Shown here piece after piece: positions 35,519-43,237 of a stretch of DNA of 64,000 nucleotides; position 1 is the first letter of the stretch; the number at the start of each line of letters is the position of its first letter. The notes beneath the pieces are model-generated. The model made no database searches, was not told the DNA's origin, and saw only the letters and a list, made by a program, of their open reading frames with translations. The position numbers were made by a program, and so were the translations under genes. The stretch is from Pedobacter ginsengisoli (GTDB taxonomy: Bacteria > Bacteroidota > Bacteroidia > Sphingobacteriales > Sphingobacteriaceae), in NCBI RefSeq assembly GCF_030244015.1, contig NZ_JASSYX010000001.1:372001-436000 (forward strand), given 5' to 3'.

Positions 35519-36679
35519 TTATTCAAAATACTCTTTCATTTTCTCAAAGAAACTTTTGTCATTTTTACCGGGCTGCGGTTTGAAGTTAGGAGATTCCCTT
35601 AATTTTTCCAGCATCGACCTTTCTTCAGAACTTAATGCTTTAGGAGTCCATATGTTCACGTGGATGATCTGATCGCCGCGATGGTAAGAATTGATCTCAG
35701 GTATGCCCTTACCTTTTAAACGAAGCAGTTTCCCGCTTTGTGTTCCAGGTTCTATTTTGATCTTCGCCTTACCATCAATGGTAGGTACCTCCGCACTATA
35801 ACCAAGTGCCGCGTCTATTATAGAAACATGCAGGTCATAAACGACATTATTTCCTTCACGTTTCAGTGTTTCGTGAGGCATTTCTTCAATCAGAATGATC
35901 AGATCCCCCGGAATACCACCATTAGGGGCAGCATTACCTTTGCCGCTCATGCTCAATTGCATACCGTCACTCACACCTGCAGGGATGTTAATGGTAATGG
36001 TTTCCTCACCTCTTACAGTGCCTTCACCATGACAAGAGTTACATTTCGCAGTGATCTGCTGGCCGCTTCCGTTACAGGTAGGGCAGGTAGAGGTAGTTTG
36101 CATCTGGCCCAGTATCGTATTGGTCACCCTGCGTACCGCACCGCTTCCGCCGCAGGTTTTACAGGTACTTACCGATGAACGGTCCTTGGCGCCTGTACCA
36201 TCACAGGTTTTACAGGTGATCTGCTTATTGACTTTTATTTTCTTTTCAGTGCCATTGGCAATTTCTTCGAGAGAGAGTTTTACTTTAATGCGCAGGTTTG
36301 TACCCTTAGCTACCCGGCGGCCACCGCGGGATTGCTGACCACCTCCTCCAAAGAAGCTCTCAAACGGACTGCCGCCACCACCAAAGATATCACCAAACTG
36401 GCTGAAGATATCTTCCATGTTCATGCCGCCGCCACCGTATCCACCAGAAGCACCACCAACCCCAGCATGACCATAATGATCATATCGTTGTTTCTTTTCA
36501 GCGTTGCTCAATACCTCGTAAGCTTCCGCTGCTTCCTTGAAGTTGTCCTCAGCTGCTTTATCTCCCGGGTTCTTATCAGGATGGTATTTTATAGCAAGTT
36601 TGCGATAAGCCTTTTTAATCTCATCGGCAGATGCGTTTTTGGCTACACCAAGCACATCGTAATAATCTCTTTTACTCAT
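35519..36679 (-). CDS. dnaJ: Chaperone DnaJ
   Basis: A 386-residue type I Hsp40: J domain with the HPD motif ([11 protein letters not shown]), Gly/Phe-rich linker, four zinc-binding CxxCxGxG repeats ([32 protein letters not shown]) and C-terminal substrate-binding domain. Co-chaperone of DnaK. It follows grpE with a 6-base gap; dnaK is not in the window. Confidence 0.97.
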   Translation of the reverse strand: MSKRDYYDVLGVAKNASADEIKKAYRKLAIKYHPDKNPGDKAAEDNFKEAAEAYEVLSNAEKKQRYDHYGHAGVGGASGGYGGGGMNMEDIFSQFGDIFGGGGSPFESFFGGGGQQSRGGRRVAKGTNLRIKVKLSLEEIANGTEKKIKVNKQITCKTCDGTGAKDRSSVSTCKTCGGSGAVRRVTNTILGQMQTTSTCPTCNGSGQQITAKCNSCHGEGTVRGEETITINIPAGVSDGMQLSMSGKGNAAPNGGIPGDLIILIEEMPHETLKREGNNVVYDLHVSIIDAALGYSAEVPTIDGKAKIKIEPGTQSGKLLRLKGKGIPEINSYHRGDQIIHVNIWTPKALSSEERSMLEKLRESPNFKPQPGKNDKSFFEKMKEYFE

Positions 36680-36685
36680 ATAATA

Positions 36686-37279
36686 TTAACTACCCACTAC
36701 AACTTTAGCAAAGCGGATCACTTTATCATTTAATGTATAGCCTTTTTCCAGCTCATCGATCACTTTTCCTTTCATCTCCTCATTAGGAGCAGGGATTTTA
36801 GTGATGGCCTCATGATTGTCAGTATCAAAAGGTGTATTGATACTCTCCATTTCCTTTAATCCCTTTTGGGCCAGCAGGTTTTTCAGCTTGCTGTGCACCA
36901 GTGAAATTCCTTCCCGTATAGGATTGATGTCAGTAGCACTTTCTATGGCTTTATTTGCACGGTCAAAATCGTCTAAGACCGGTAGCAGCGAAACGATCAC
37001 ATCTTTTCCGGCAGTCTGCAACAGTTCTGCACGTTCTTTTTGCGTGCGGCGTTTGAAATTGTCAAATTCGGCGAACAAACGTAAGTATTTGTCATTCAGG
37101 GCAGCATTTTCCTGCTGTAACTTCTCTTCCAGAGAAAGCTCCGGGACAGTTTCTTCTGTCACTTCGTTTTCTTTGCTCTCTACGCTTTCCACGTTCTCTG
37201 TGCGCTCTTCTGCTTTCACTTCGTTATTATTCTCCACAGTAGGGTCTTCCTTGGTATTGTTTTTCTTCTTGCTAAACAT
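36686..37279 (-). CDS. grpE: Nucleotide exchange factor GrpE
   Basis: A 197-residue protein with an acidic, Glu-rich N-terminal region, a long coiled coil (LEEKLQQENAALNDKYLRLFAEFDNFKRR) and the C-terminal wing motif HEAITKIPAPNEEMKGKV...GYTLNDKVIRFAKVVV. It releases ADP from DnaK. First gene of grpE-dnaJ. An imperfect inverted repeat of about 22 bp arms lies 49 bases upstream. Confidence 0.95.
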   Translation of the reverse strand: MFSKKKNNTKEDPTVENNNEVKAEERTENVESVESKENEVTEETVPELSLEEKLQQENAALNDKYLRLFAEFDNFKRRTQKERAELLQTAGKDVIVSLLPVLDDFDRANKAIESATDINPIREGISLVHSKLKNLLAQKGLKEMESINTPFDTDNHEAITKIPAPNEEMKGKVIDELEKGYTLNDKVIRFAKVVVGS

Positions 37280-37327
37280 GGTATAGTAGAATTTTTGGAT
37301 GAAGGTTCAAAAGTTTTGCCAATAGTA

Positions 37328-37384
37328 TTTTTCAGTCATGCTGTCAGTTTTAAATAAAATATACTGACCAGAATGACTGAAAAA
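37328..37384. repeat. Large imperfect inverted repeat upstream of grpE
   Basis: 37328-37348 and 37363-37384 are complementary over about 20 of 22 positions (outer arms TTTTTCAGTCAT / ATGACTGAAAAA), around a 14-base AT-rich loop. It lies between the ftsE stop and the grpE start. No T tract follows on the minus strand, so it is a weak terminator candidate for ftsE; an operator or RNA structure in the heat-shock operon leader is possible. It does not match the CIRCE sequence. Confidence 0.6.
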
Positions 37385-37407
37385 GAATGTTTTGTCAGAT
37401 TTTCGGG

Positions 37408-38091
37408 TTAGACGATCTGTGCATCTTCATGCACTATGCCACCTTCACATTTTATAATTCTGGAAGGCATGGTACGGATAATGTGATAATCGTGAGTGGC
37501 CATAAGTACAGCAGTCCCGCTTTGGCTGATCTGTTTTAACAACAGCACGATTTCTTCTGAAGTATCAGGGTCAAGATTCCCTGTAGGCTCATCTGCCAGA
37601 ATGATCTCAGGATTGTTCAGCAATGCACGTGAAATAACCACACGCTGCTGTTCCCCGCCGGAAAGTTCATGTGGCATTTTCCTGATCTTGGATCTTAATC
37701 CTACTTTTTCAAGAACGTCTTTAATGCGCTCCTGGATTAAGTTTTTATCGGTCCAGCCAGTGGATTTCAATACAAATTCAAGGTTCTTTTCAACGGTCCT
37801 GTCAGTAAGCAACTGAAAATCCTGAAAGACGATTCCCAGCTTTCTGCGCAAATAAGGCACATCCTTTATGGCCAGGTTTTTTAAATCAAAACCCGCTACC
37901 AGGCCATCACCGTTACCAATATGAAGATCGCCGTATATGATCTTAAGCAGACTGCTTTTTCCAGATCCGGTCTGGCCGATTAAAAAAACAAACTCACCCT
38001 TGTCAATATTCAGGTTCACATCTGATAAGACCAAATGCTTCTGCTGAAATACATCGACTTTTCTTAAATTTATAACTGCGTTTCCACTCAT
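37408..38091 (-). CDS. ftsE: Cell division ATP-binding protein FtsE
   Basis: A 227-residue ABC ATPase: Walker A IGQTGSGKSSLL, signature LSGGEQQRV, Walker B IILADEPTGNLD, switch His in MATHDYHI. The spacing and the GIVFQDFQLL motif match FtsE, which with FtsX controls peptidoglycan hydrolases at the division site. ftsX is not adjacent. A 67-residue protein gene lies 2 bases upstream in the same transcript. Confidence 0.87.
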   Translation of the reverse strand: MSGNAVINLRKVDVFQQKHLVLSDVNLNIDKGEFVFLIGQTGSGKSSLLKIIYGDLHIGNGDGLVAGFDLKNLAIKDVPYLRRKLGIVFQDFQLLTDRTVEKNLEFVLKSTGWTDKNLIQERIKDVLEKVGLRSKIRKMPHELSGGEQQRVVISRALLNNPEIILADEPTGNLDPDTSEEIVLLLKQISQSGTAVLMATHDYHIIRTMPSRIIKCEGGIVHEDAQIV

Positions 38092-38093
38092 TT

Positions 38094-38297
38094 TTAAATA
38101 TCAATTTTAGCGATCTGCCCAAAGGGAAGATCATTTACAAAACTCATAATGTAAGGCAACTTATCACCAAGGCCAAGCTTGTCCAGCGACTTATCAGGCC
38201 TGTCGACCCTAAAGTACGCCAATAAAGTAAATTTGTCATCCCTCAATTGAACGTAGTCTGGTATTTTGGCTATGCCCTTTACTTTAATAACATACAT
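38094..38297 (-). CDS. Small conserved-looking protein upstream of ftsE
   Basis: A 67-residue protein without signal peptide or membrane segment (MYVIKVKGIAKIPDYVQL..., ending FGQIAKIDI). It is probably a small alpha/beta domain. A -7 box (38303-38310) lies 5 bases before its ATG and the stop is 2 bases from the ftsE ATG, so it leads the ftsE transcript. Length, context and codon pattern support a real gene; the family is not one I can name. Confidence 0.72.
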   Translation of the reverse strand: MYVIKVKGIAKIPDYVQLRDDKFTLLAYFRVDRPDKSLDKLGLGDKLPYIMSFVNDLPFGQIAKIDI

Positions 38298-38302
38298 CAG
38301 GT

Positions 38303-38310
38303 CAAAAATA
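38303..38310 (-). promoter_or_regulatory. -7 box TATTTTTG for the ftsE transcript
   Basis: A perfect TAnnTTTG match on the minus strand, 5 bases before the ATG of the small protein gene. Confidence 0.55.
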
Positions 38311-38344
38311 GTATTTCAAAATGAGAATAAGGCACGCAGTTTAT

Positions 38345-40270
38345 TTATCTGATGAGGGTGACAGAGCCGCTTAAGGGCGGCAGGTCATTGCTCAATTTAA
38401 TCTGATAGTAATAAACGCCAGCCGGGAGATCTGCATTTTTGTGCTTACCATCCCATGGGACAGCATAGCCGGTGCTTTCAAAAACGAGTATACCATAGCG
38501 GTTCATTACCTGGACCTTCGGTGTGTCAAAGGCATCAATAGCTGTAATTTTCCAGACATCATTTGAACCATCACCATTAGGACTAAATACGTTTGGAACA
38601 ACCACCTTATCATATACAGTCACATAAACCTCGTCGATGCCCGGCATGCAGCCCACTTCGGATACGGTATTTAACGTGTAAACCATGCTAAAAGGTGGAT
38701 TGGCGACGGGATTAAGTTTATTAGGATCATCAAGATAATCTGCAGGTGTCCAAAAATATCTGACCTGTTCACCCGATGACTTTCCATTTAGGATAATTGG
38801 TCTTCCTTTTACCATTTTTTTATCCGGACCGGCATCTGACAGCGCGTCCTCAAGTACCACAACCTCCACCTGAGTGCTTACCTCACAGGCTCCGTCAGCT
38901 ATAAAAACAGTATAAGTAGTCGTTTCATTAGGATTAGCAATGGGATTAGGGATATCGGTTGCAGACAGGCCTGTGGCCGGAATCCAACGAAAACTAATGC
39001 CCCCGGTTGCTTCAAGCTGTGCGGACCCGCCTCTGCAGATCGGGGGTACTGATTTGACCGATACAGATGGTTTTGGAACAATAGTTATAACTTTAGAATC
39101 GGATACGGTACATCCTGCAGCGCTGGTAACGGTTACTTTATACGTTCCTGTCATACGATCGTCCGCAGGCTCAATTACCGGTTGTCTTTCCGTTGAAGTA
39201 AATCCATTAGGTCCCTGCCAAAGATACGAACCCGATTGATCCACACTTAGTAAAATAGCATCTCCGATACAGACCTTGTCCGCTGCAGAAATATGTGGAT
39301 CAGGAAAAGGATTGACTTTAATTGTAAAAGTTCTGGAGCTGGACCGGCAGTTGACTGAGGTAATATTTCCCAGTTCAGATATCAGGGCACGGTATTCATA
39401 TGTTCCCGTCTGTGCATTTCTAAATAGTACCTGTATATCTGCAGTAGTCCTGTTTAAGTTAGTCCAGTTGCCGTTTTCATCCCTTTGCTGCCATAAGTAT
39501 TGAGGATTTACGTAGGCACCTGGCTGAACTTCAACACTTAATGTAAAGTTTTTTGTATCACCGACGCAGAGATTTTCCTCTTCCTTGTTCACCCCGTTGA
39601 TTGAATTCATGATAATTGGTCCGCATGGCCTGAAAGTAATGTCGTCGATCACAAAATCATTTCCACCGCCGCCTAAACCTACATTCCCTATTTTCAATAT
39701 CACCTGTGTATCGTTAGCACCTGTGGTAAAAGTAGCTCCATATTGGATCCAGTTGTCAGCGCTTCCTTCCGGTATTTCTCCTGTTTCAGATTCACCCAGG
39801 GGTGCGCCAGTTATTGTTTCAATCGAAAATCTTACGTTAGGCCTGATGCCTTGATTGACTAGCAGATTGTTGATCCATGCCGCAAACTCATATTTCGTAT
39901 TCGGACAAAGATTGGGGATCTCGGCCCGGTAAAACAGCCCGGTCCTGTTATCAGATGCATTGATGAGCATCATGTATCCATTGGCATCATTGTATGTGTG
40001 ATCAGGTATCTGATGCCAACCGTCGGGATGCAGACCCCGGGTGTGGTTGACTACTGTATAAGTACCTTCGGCAATAGGATCACCCCGAACATACTGATAG
40101 GTGTTTCCGCGTAGGGGAGCACCGAACTGTTCAACACCCGAGCCAAAAGTGAGATTTACCACAGGATCGCCAAGCGACCCTGTACATACCTGCGCAGTTA
40201 CCGAACCGGCAATGAAAACCAATGCCAATATTGAAAGGAGCGTGTGAAGATTTAGCTTATGGGTGGTCAC
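38345..40270 (-). CDS. Large secreted protein with T9SS type B sorting domain (CHU_C)
   Basis: A 641-residue protein starting at GTG 40270, with a signal peptide (LLSILALVFIAGSVTAQ). After a carbohydrate-binding-like jelly-roll region (about 30-215, with FVIDDITFRPCG) it has several Ig/PKD-like repeats, each with a Cys pair, and ends with VVVPNVFSPNGDGSNDVW...GVYYYQIKLS, the gliding-motility-associated C-terminal/type B sorting domain. Such proteins are exported by the type IX system and usually require a PorP/SprF partner at the surface. No such partner is adjacent. Adhesin or matrix protein is the most likely role. Confidence 0.88.
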   Translation of the reverse strand: MTTHKLNLHTLLSILALVFIAGSVTAQVCTGSLGDPVVNLTFGSGVEQFGAPLRGNTYQYVRGDPIAEGTYTVVNHTRGLHPDGWHQIPDHTYNDANGYMMLINASDNRTGLFYRAEIPNLCPNTKYEFAAWINNLLVNQGIRPNVRFSIETITGAPLGESETGEIPEGSADNWIQYGATFTTGANDTQVILKIGNVGLGGGGNDFVIDDITFRPCGPIIMNSINGVNKEEENLCVGDTKNFTLSVEVQPGAYVNPQYLWQQRDENGNWTNLNRTTADIQVLFRNAQTGTYEYRALISELGNITSVNCRSSSRTFTIKVNPFPDPHISAADKVCIGDAILLSVDQSGSYLWQGPNGFTSTERQPVIEPADDRMTGTYKVTVTSAAGCTVSDSKVITIVPKPSVSVKSVPPICRGGSAQLEATGGISFRWIPATGLSATDIPNPIANPNETTTYTVFIADGACEVSTQVEVVVLEDALSDAGPDKKMVKGRPIILNGKSSGEQVRYFWTPADYLDDPNKLNPVANPPFSMVYTLNTVSEVGCMPGIDEVYVTVYDKVVVPNVFSPNGDGSNDVWKITAIDAFDTPKVQVMNRYGILVFESTGYAVPWDGKHKNADLPAGVYYYQIKLSNDLPPLSGSVTLIR

Positions 40271-40352
40271 CTATTAAATTTTACCGTTCAATATACCTGT
40301 AAAATGTGACATCCTATAAAAATTATGTACAATCAGCGATGCCAGGCCGCCC

Positions 40353-41372
40353 TTAAAGTCCTTTCAGAAAGGCAATTGTATCTACATTGTCTGCGTAATC
40401 CCAAAGCTTGGGGTTCTGGCTCTGTCCAAAGCCCAGGACCGGGACTTCCGCTTTCAAATCTGCTGCACTCACCACACACTGGATATTTTCAGCCTGTGCC
40501 GCAAGAATTTCTTCCACCTCATCAAGGCCGCTGTACCTTTCAAAATACAGAACCGCTAACGGCGATGACAAGCTTTTGTCTTCCCTGAGCAATAAAAAAC
40601 CATTGTCAAAATGCTCAGCCATGTTGACCAGGTAAATTGACTTATTGTAATCGTAATTGTTGTTGTATTTGAAATGATTGGCGATGTCTTTAAAGTGCTC
40701 AACAGGCTCAAAAAACTGCTTAATGTCATATCCTTCCGGGATATAAAGCTTGGAAACGTTTCTACAGCCCAGACCGAAATAGTCAAATACATCGTGTCCG
40801 AGCAGGGCAATTTCGTCTGCGGTTTCATTTCCTGTCAATACTGCTACGCTGTTTCTGTTCTTACGGATGATGTTCGGACCCTTCCCAAAGTAATAGTCGA
40901 AATATCTTGATGTATTGTTGCTGCCCGTGGCAATGATGGCATCAAAATCTTTAAGGCGTTCCGTATAGATGATTCGTTTTTCGAGTAAAGGCTCAATTTT
41001 TATAAGTTCAGCCAGCAAAGCCGGAAGCAGCTTGTCATCAGACGAAGAAAGCTTGACCAGTGCAACGTTCCCTGTAGCCAGTACACACAGCACATCATGA
41101 AAACCCACCATTGGAATATTTCCGGCCAGTATAAGCCCGACTTTTTTTGGTGTGGCAGTTATGGCAATCTCCTTAAACCAATCCTCCAGATCGTTAGCAT
41201 TCAGCATGTTTTGTAATGCACGAAGTGCTTTTTTAACCTCCCCGACTGTAAACCAACTATTACTGTTTTGTGCTGAAGAAACCAGATTTTTGAAGTTCTC
41301 ATCCGGATTAGCGATAAAGTCACTAAGTTTTTTAAATGCAATAATTAGTTTTTCAGCAGTAAGCATTGGCAT
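40353..41372 (-). CDS. Acyl-CoA reductase (LuxC-like)
   Basis: Start at MPMLTAEKLI (41372), because an upstream codon at 41384 lies within a -7 box; MLTAEKL at 41366 is an alternative. The roughly 339-residue protein has the aldehyde-dehydrogenase-like LuxC fold: ILAGNIPMVGFHDVLCVL, IATGSNNTSRYFDYYFG, the catalytic Cys in GLGCRNVSKLY and a C-terminal LWDYADNVDTIAFL. LuxC-type enzymes reduce acyl-CoA to aldehyde. It is divergent from a 4Fe-4S ferredoxin, a pairing I recall in other Bacteroidota, suggesting a shared redox pathway. Confidence 0.85.
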   Translation of the reverse strand: MPMLTAEKLIIAFKKLSDFIANPDENFKNLVSSAQNSNSWFTVGEVKKALRALQNMLNANDLEDWFKEIAITATPKKVGLILAGNIPMVGFHDVLCVLATGNVALVKLSSSDDKLLPALLAELIKIEPLLEKRIIYTERLKDFDAIIATGSNNTSRYFDYYFGKGPNIIRKNRNSVAVLTGNETADEIALLGHDVFDYFGLGCRNVSKLYIPEGYDIKQFFEPVEHFKDIANHFKYNNNYDYNKSIYLVNMAEHFDNGFLLLREDKSLSSPLAVLYFERYSGLDEVEEILAAQAENIQCVVSAADLKAEVPVLGFGQSQNPKLWDYADNVDTIAFLKGL

Positions 41373-41381
41373 AAATTTCAA

Positions 41382-41409
41382 CAAAATTAAAGTTTAAGTG
41401 TTATATTTG
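41382..41409. promoter_or_regulatory. Back-to-back -7 boxes of the acyl-CoA reductase and ferredoxin genes
   Basis: TAATTTTG on the minus strand (41389-41382) faces the acyl-CoA reductase start, and TATATTTG on the plus strand (41402-41409) faces the ferredoxin start. The boxes are 12 bases apart, so the two promoters must overlap. Confidence 0.6.
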
Positions 41410-41449
41410 CGTTGCAAAGGTAACTTTACCTATAGACTTAGACGAAGAC

Positions 41450-41800
41450 ATGGCTATTAAAATAACAGACGAATGTATTAACTGCGGAGCATGTGAGCCT
41501 GAATGCCCTAATAATGCAATTTATGATGCAGGCACAGCCTGGAGATTTTCTGATGGTACCAATTTAAACGGAATCATTGATTTTGGTGATCAGCAGATCG
41601 ATGCTGAATCTGCCCAGGAAGCAAAATCTGATGAAGTATATTACATTGTATCAGATAAGTGTACTGAATGTAAAGGTTTTCATGATGAACCACAATGTGC
41701 TGCAGTATGCCCTGTGGATTGCTGCGTAGATGATGAAGATGTTCGTGAAACTGAAGAGGAGCTGCTGGCAAAAAAAGCATGGCTGCACCAGGAAAATTAA
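41450..41800 (+). CDS. 4Fe-4S dicluster ferredoxin
   Basis: A 116-residue ferredoxin with two cluster-binding motifs: CINCGACEPECP near the N terminus and CTECKGFHDEPQCAAVCP in the second half, separated by a long insert (about residues 25-65). This resembles the YfhL/Alvin ferredoxin type with an extended loop. Acidic, soluble electron carrier. Divergent from the acyl-CoA reductase, followed by a terminator. Confidence 0.92.
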   Translation: MAIKITDECINCGACEPECPNNAIYDAGTAWRFSDGTNLNGIIDFGDQQIDAESAQEAKSDEVYYIVSDKCTECKGFHDEPQCAAVCPVDCCVDDEDVRETEEELLAKKAWLHQEN

Positions 41801-41826
41801 GATTTGAGATTAATTAAACAAAATAC

Positions 41827-41857
41827 AGGGTGCTTATAAAAATAGGCACCCTTTTTA
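41827..41857 (+). terminator. Rho-independent terminator after the dicluster ferredoxin
   Basis: AGGGTGC (41827-41833) pairs with GCACCCT (41846-41852), with six T residues from 41852. Confidence 0.88.
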
Positions 41858-41872
41858 TTTGGTAAATAATGA

Positions 41873-42328
41873 TCAGTCTTTTTCTTCGTATTTATTAGGT
41901 ACGATCAGTACCGGGCAGGCAGACTTTCGGGCTACATGTTCTGCCACGCTCCCCATTAAAAAGTGATAGAGTCCTGTTCGGCCATACGTGCCGATCACGA
42001 TCAGGTCAGAACCATATTCGTCAGATTGCTGGATGATCCCATGCGCGGCGCTGTCTATCACACTCAGATAAGTAGTGGTAATCCCATTGCCATATTTCTT
42101 TTCTATTTCCTTCAATAACATGTGACTGTTTTCCTCACTATTGTCATAGGCTTCTAAAAATACAGGAGCAAGGGTAAGATCCGGATTCACATTGGCAGGT
42201 ACCGGTTCTATGATATTCACGAGGGCTACTTCCGCATCAAATGTTTTTGCTACTTCATAACCCACCCTGGCCGCCTTTTCAGAACAGGTGCTGTTGTCTA
42301 CGGCAATCAAAATTTTCTTGAGGTTCAT
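41873..42328 (-). CDS. Universal stress protein (UspA family)
   Basis: A 151-residue single-domain Usp with the opening KKILIAVDNSTCSEKAARVGYEVA and the ATP-binding signature GTYGRTGLYHFLMGS, which fits Gx2Gx9G(S/T), so it probably belongs to the ATP-binding subclass. Usp proteins support survival under stress or starvation. Monocistronic on the minus strand. Confidence 0.92.
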   Translation of the reverse strand: MNLKKILIAVDNSTCSEKAARVGYEVAKTFDAEVALVNIIEPVPANVNPDLTLAPVFLEAYDNSEENSHMLLKEIEKKYGNGITTTYLSVIDSAAHGIIQQSDEYGSDLIVIGTYGRTGLYHFLMGSVAEHVARKSACPVLIVPNKYEEKD

Positions 42329-42407
42329 CGTCTTTAGATTAAGGTTTACACCATTAATATAACAATTTAACCATAGAAAAGTTTAATTTTATATCTTCAA
42401 TTACGAT

Positions 42408-43187
42408 ATGGAACAACATTATGCAGTATGCAGGGTAGCAGTTGCGCCTTTGCGTACCGAACCTTCAGACAAAGCCGAGATCAGTTCACAATTGTTATTT
42501 GGCGATCATGTAGAGATTCTCCAAAAGACCGAACGCTGGTGGCAGGTGCGTAATGCCTATGATGATTACGAGGGCTGGATGGATTTTAAACAGCTTACGG
42601 AATTGTCTCAGGAGCAATTCCTTGCCAGCCACGGCTGCAAATACCTTGTGCCCGCATCGCCTGTCAATGTGGTTACCGATTCAAAGGGGGACAAATATTA
42701 CCTTTCACCGGCCAGCACACTGCCATTTTACGAAAACCGACATTGTTATCTGGGCGGGGCAAAATACAAAGTGCTTTTTGAGCCACATCATGTGACAACG
42801 CCAAGCCCTGAAAATATCATTAAAAACGCCTTGTTCTTTCTGAATGTATCCTACCTCTGGGGCGGACGCAATTTTTTTGGACTGGACTGTTCCGGATTCG
42901 TCCAGATCGTATTTAAACTCAATGGCATCAACCTGAACCGGGATGCCTGGCAACAAGCTGAACAGGGAGTCATAGTGGATTTTTTGCAGGAAGTACAACC
43001 TGGCGACGTTGCCTTCTTTGACAACGCCGAAGGAAGGATCACCCATGTAGGCATCATGCTCAGTCCTGCAGAAATTATCCATTCATCAGGAAGAGTACAT
43101 ATAGACCCGATAGACAACCAGGGCATTTACAATACAGAGCTTGGCCGGTATACCCATAAATTGAGGATCATAAAAAGATATAGTTAA
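42408..43187 (+). CDS. NlpC/P60 (C40) peptidase with SH3 domain, no signal peptide
   Basis: A 259-residue protein with an N-terminal bacterial dipeptidyl-peptidase SH3 domain (VAVAPLRTEPSDKAEISSQLL...GWMD) and a C40 domain: YLWGGRNFFGLDCSGF with Cys161, RITHVGIM with His213 and a third polar residue in SSGRVHID. Without a signal peptide it should act in the cytoplasm, like the dipeptidyl-peptidase VI/YkfC group that trims L-Ala-gamma-D-Glu peptides during cell-wall recycling. The gap to the next large operon is 50 bases. Confidence 0.9.
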   Translation: MEQHYAVCRVAVAPLRTEPSDKAEISSQLLFGDHVEILQKTERWWQVRNAYDDYEGWMDFKQLTELSQEQFLASHGCKYLVPASPVNVVTDSKGDKYYLSPASTLPFYENRHCYLGGAKYKVLFEPHHVTTPSPENIIKNALFFLNVSYLWGGRNFFGLDCSGFVQIVFKLNGINLNRDAWQQAEQGVIVDFLQEVQPGDVAFFDNAEGRITHVGIMLSPAEIIHSSGRVHIDPIDNQGIYNTELGRYTHKLRIIKRYS

Positions 43188-43205
43188 AAAGTTTTATGTA
43201 AATTG

Positions 43206-43235
43206 GTAATTATTGCATCATGCAGTAAACCAAAT
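43206..43235 (+). promoter_or_regulatory. Leader element shared with the propeller gene (copy 1)
   Basis: The stretch from GTAATTATTGCAT to TAAACCAAAT just before the 43238 ATG recurs in similar form at 54867-54890 before the first propeller gene. TAATTATTG is a degenerate -7-like box. No perfect TAnnTTTG exists here. Confidence 0.4.
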
Positions 43236-43237
43236 AG

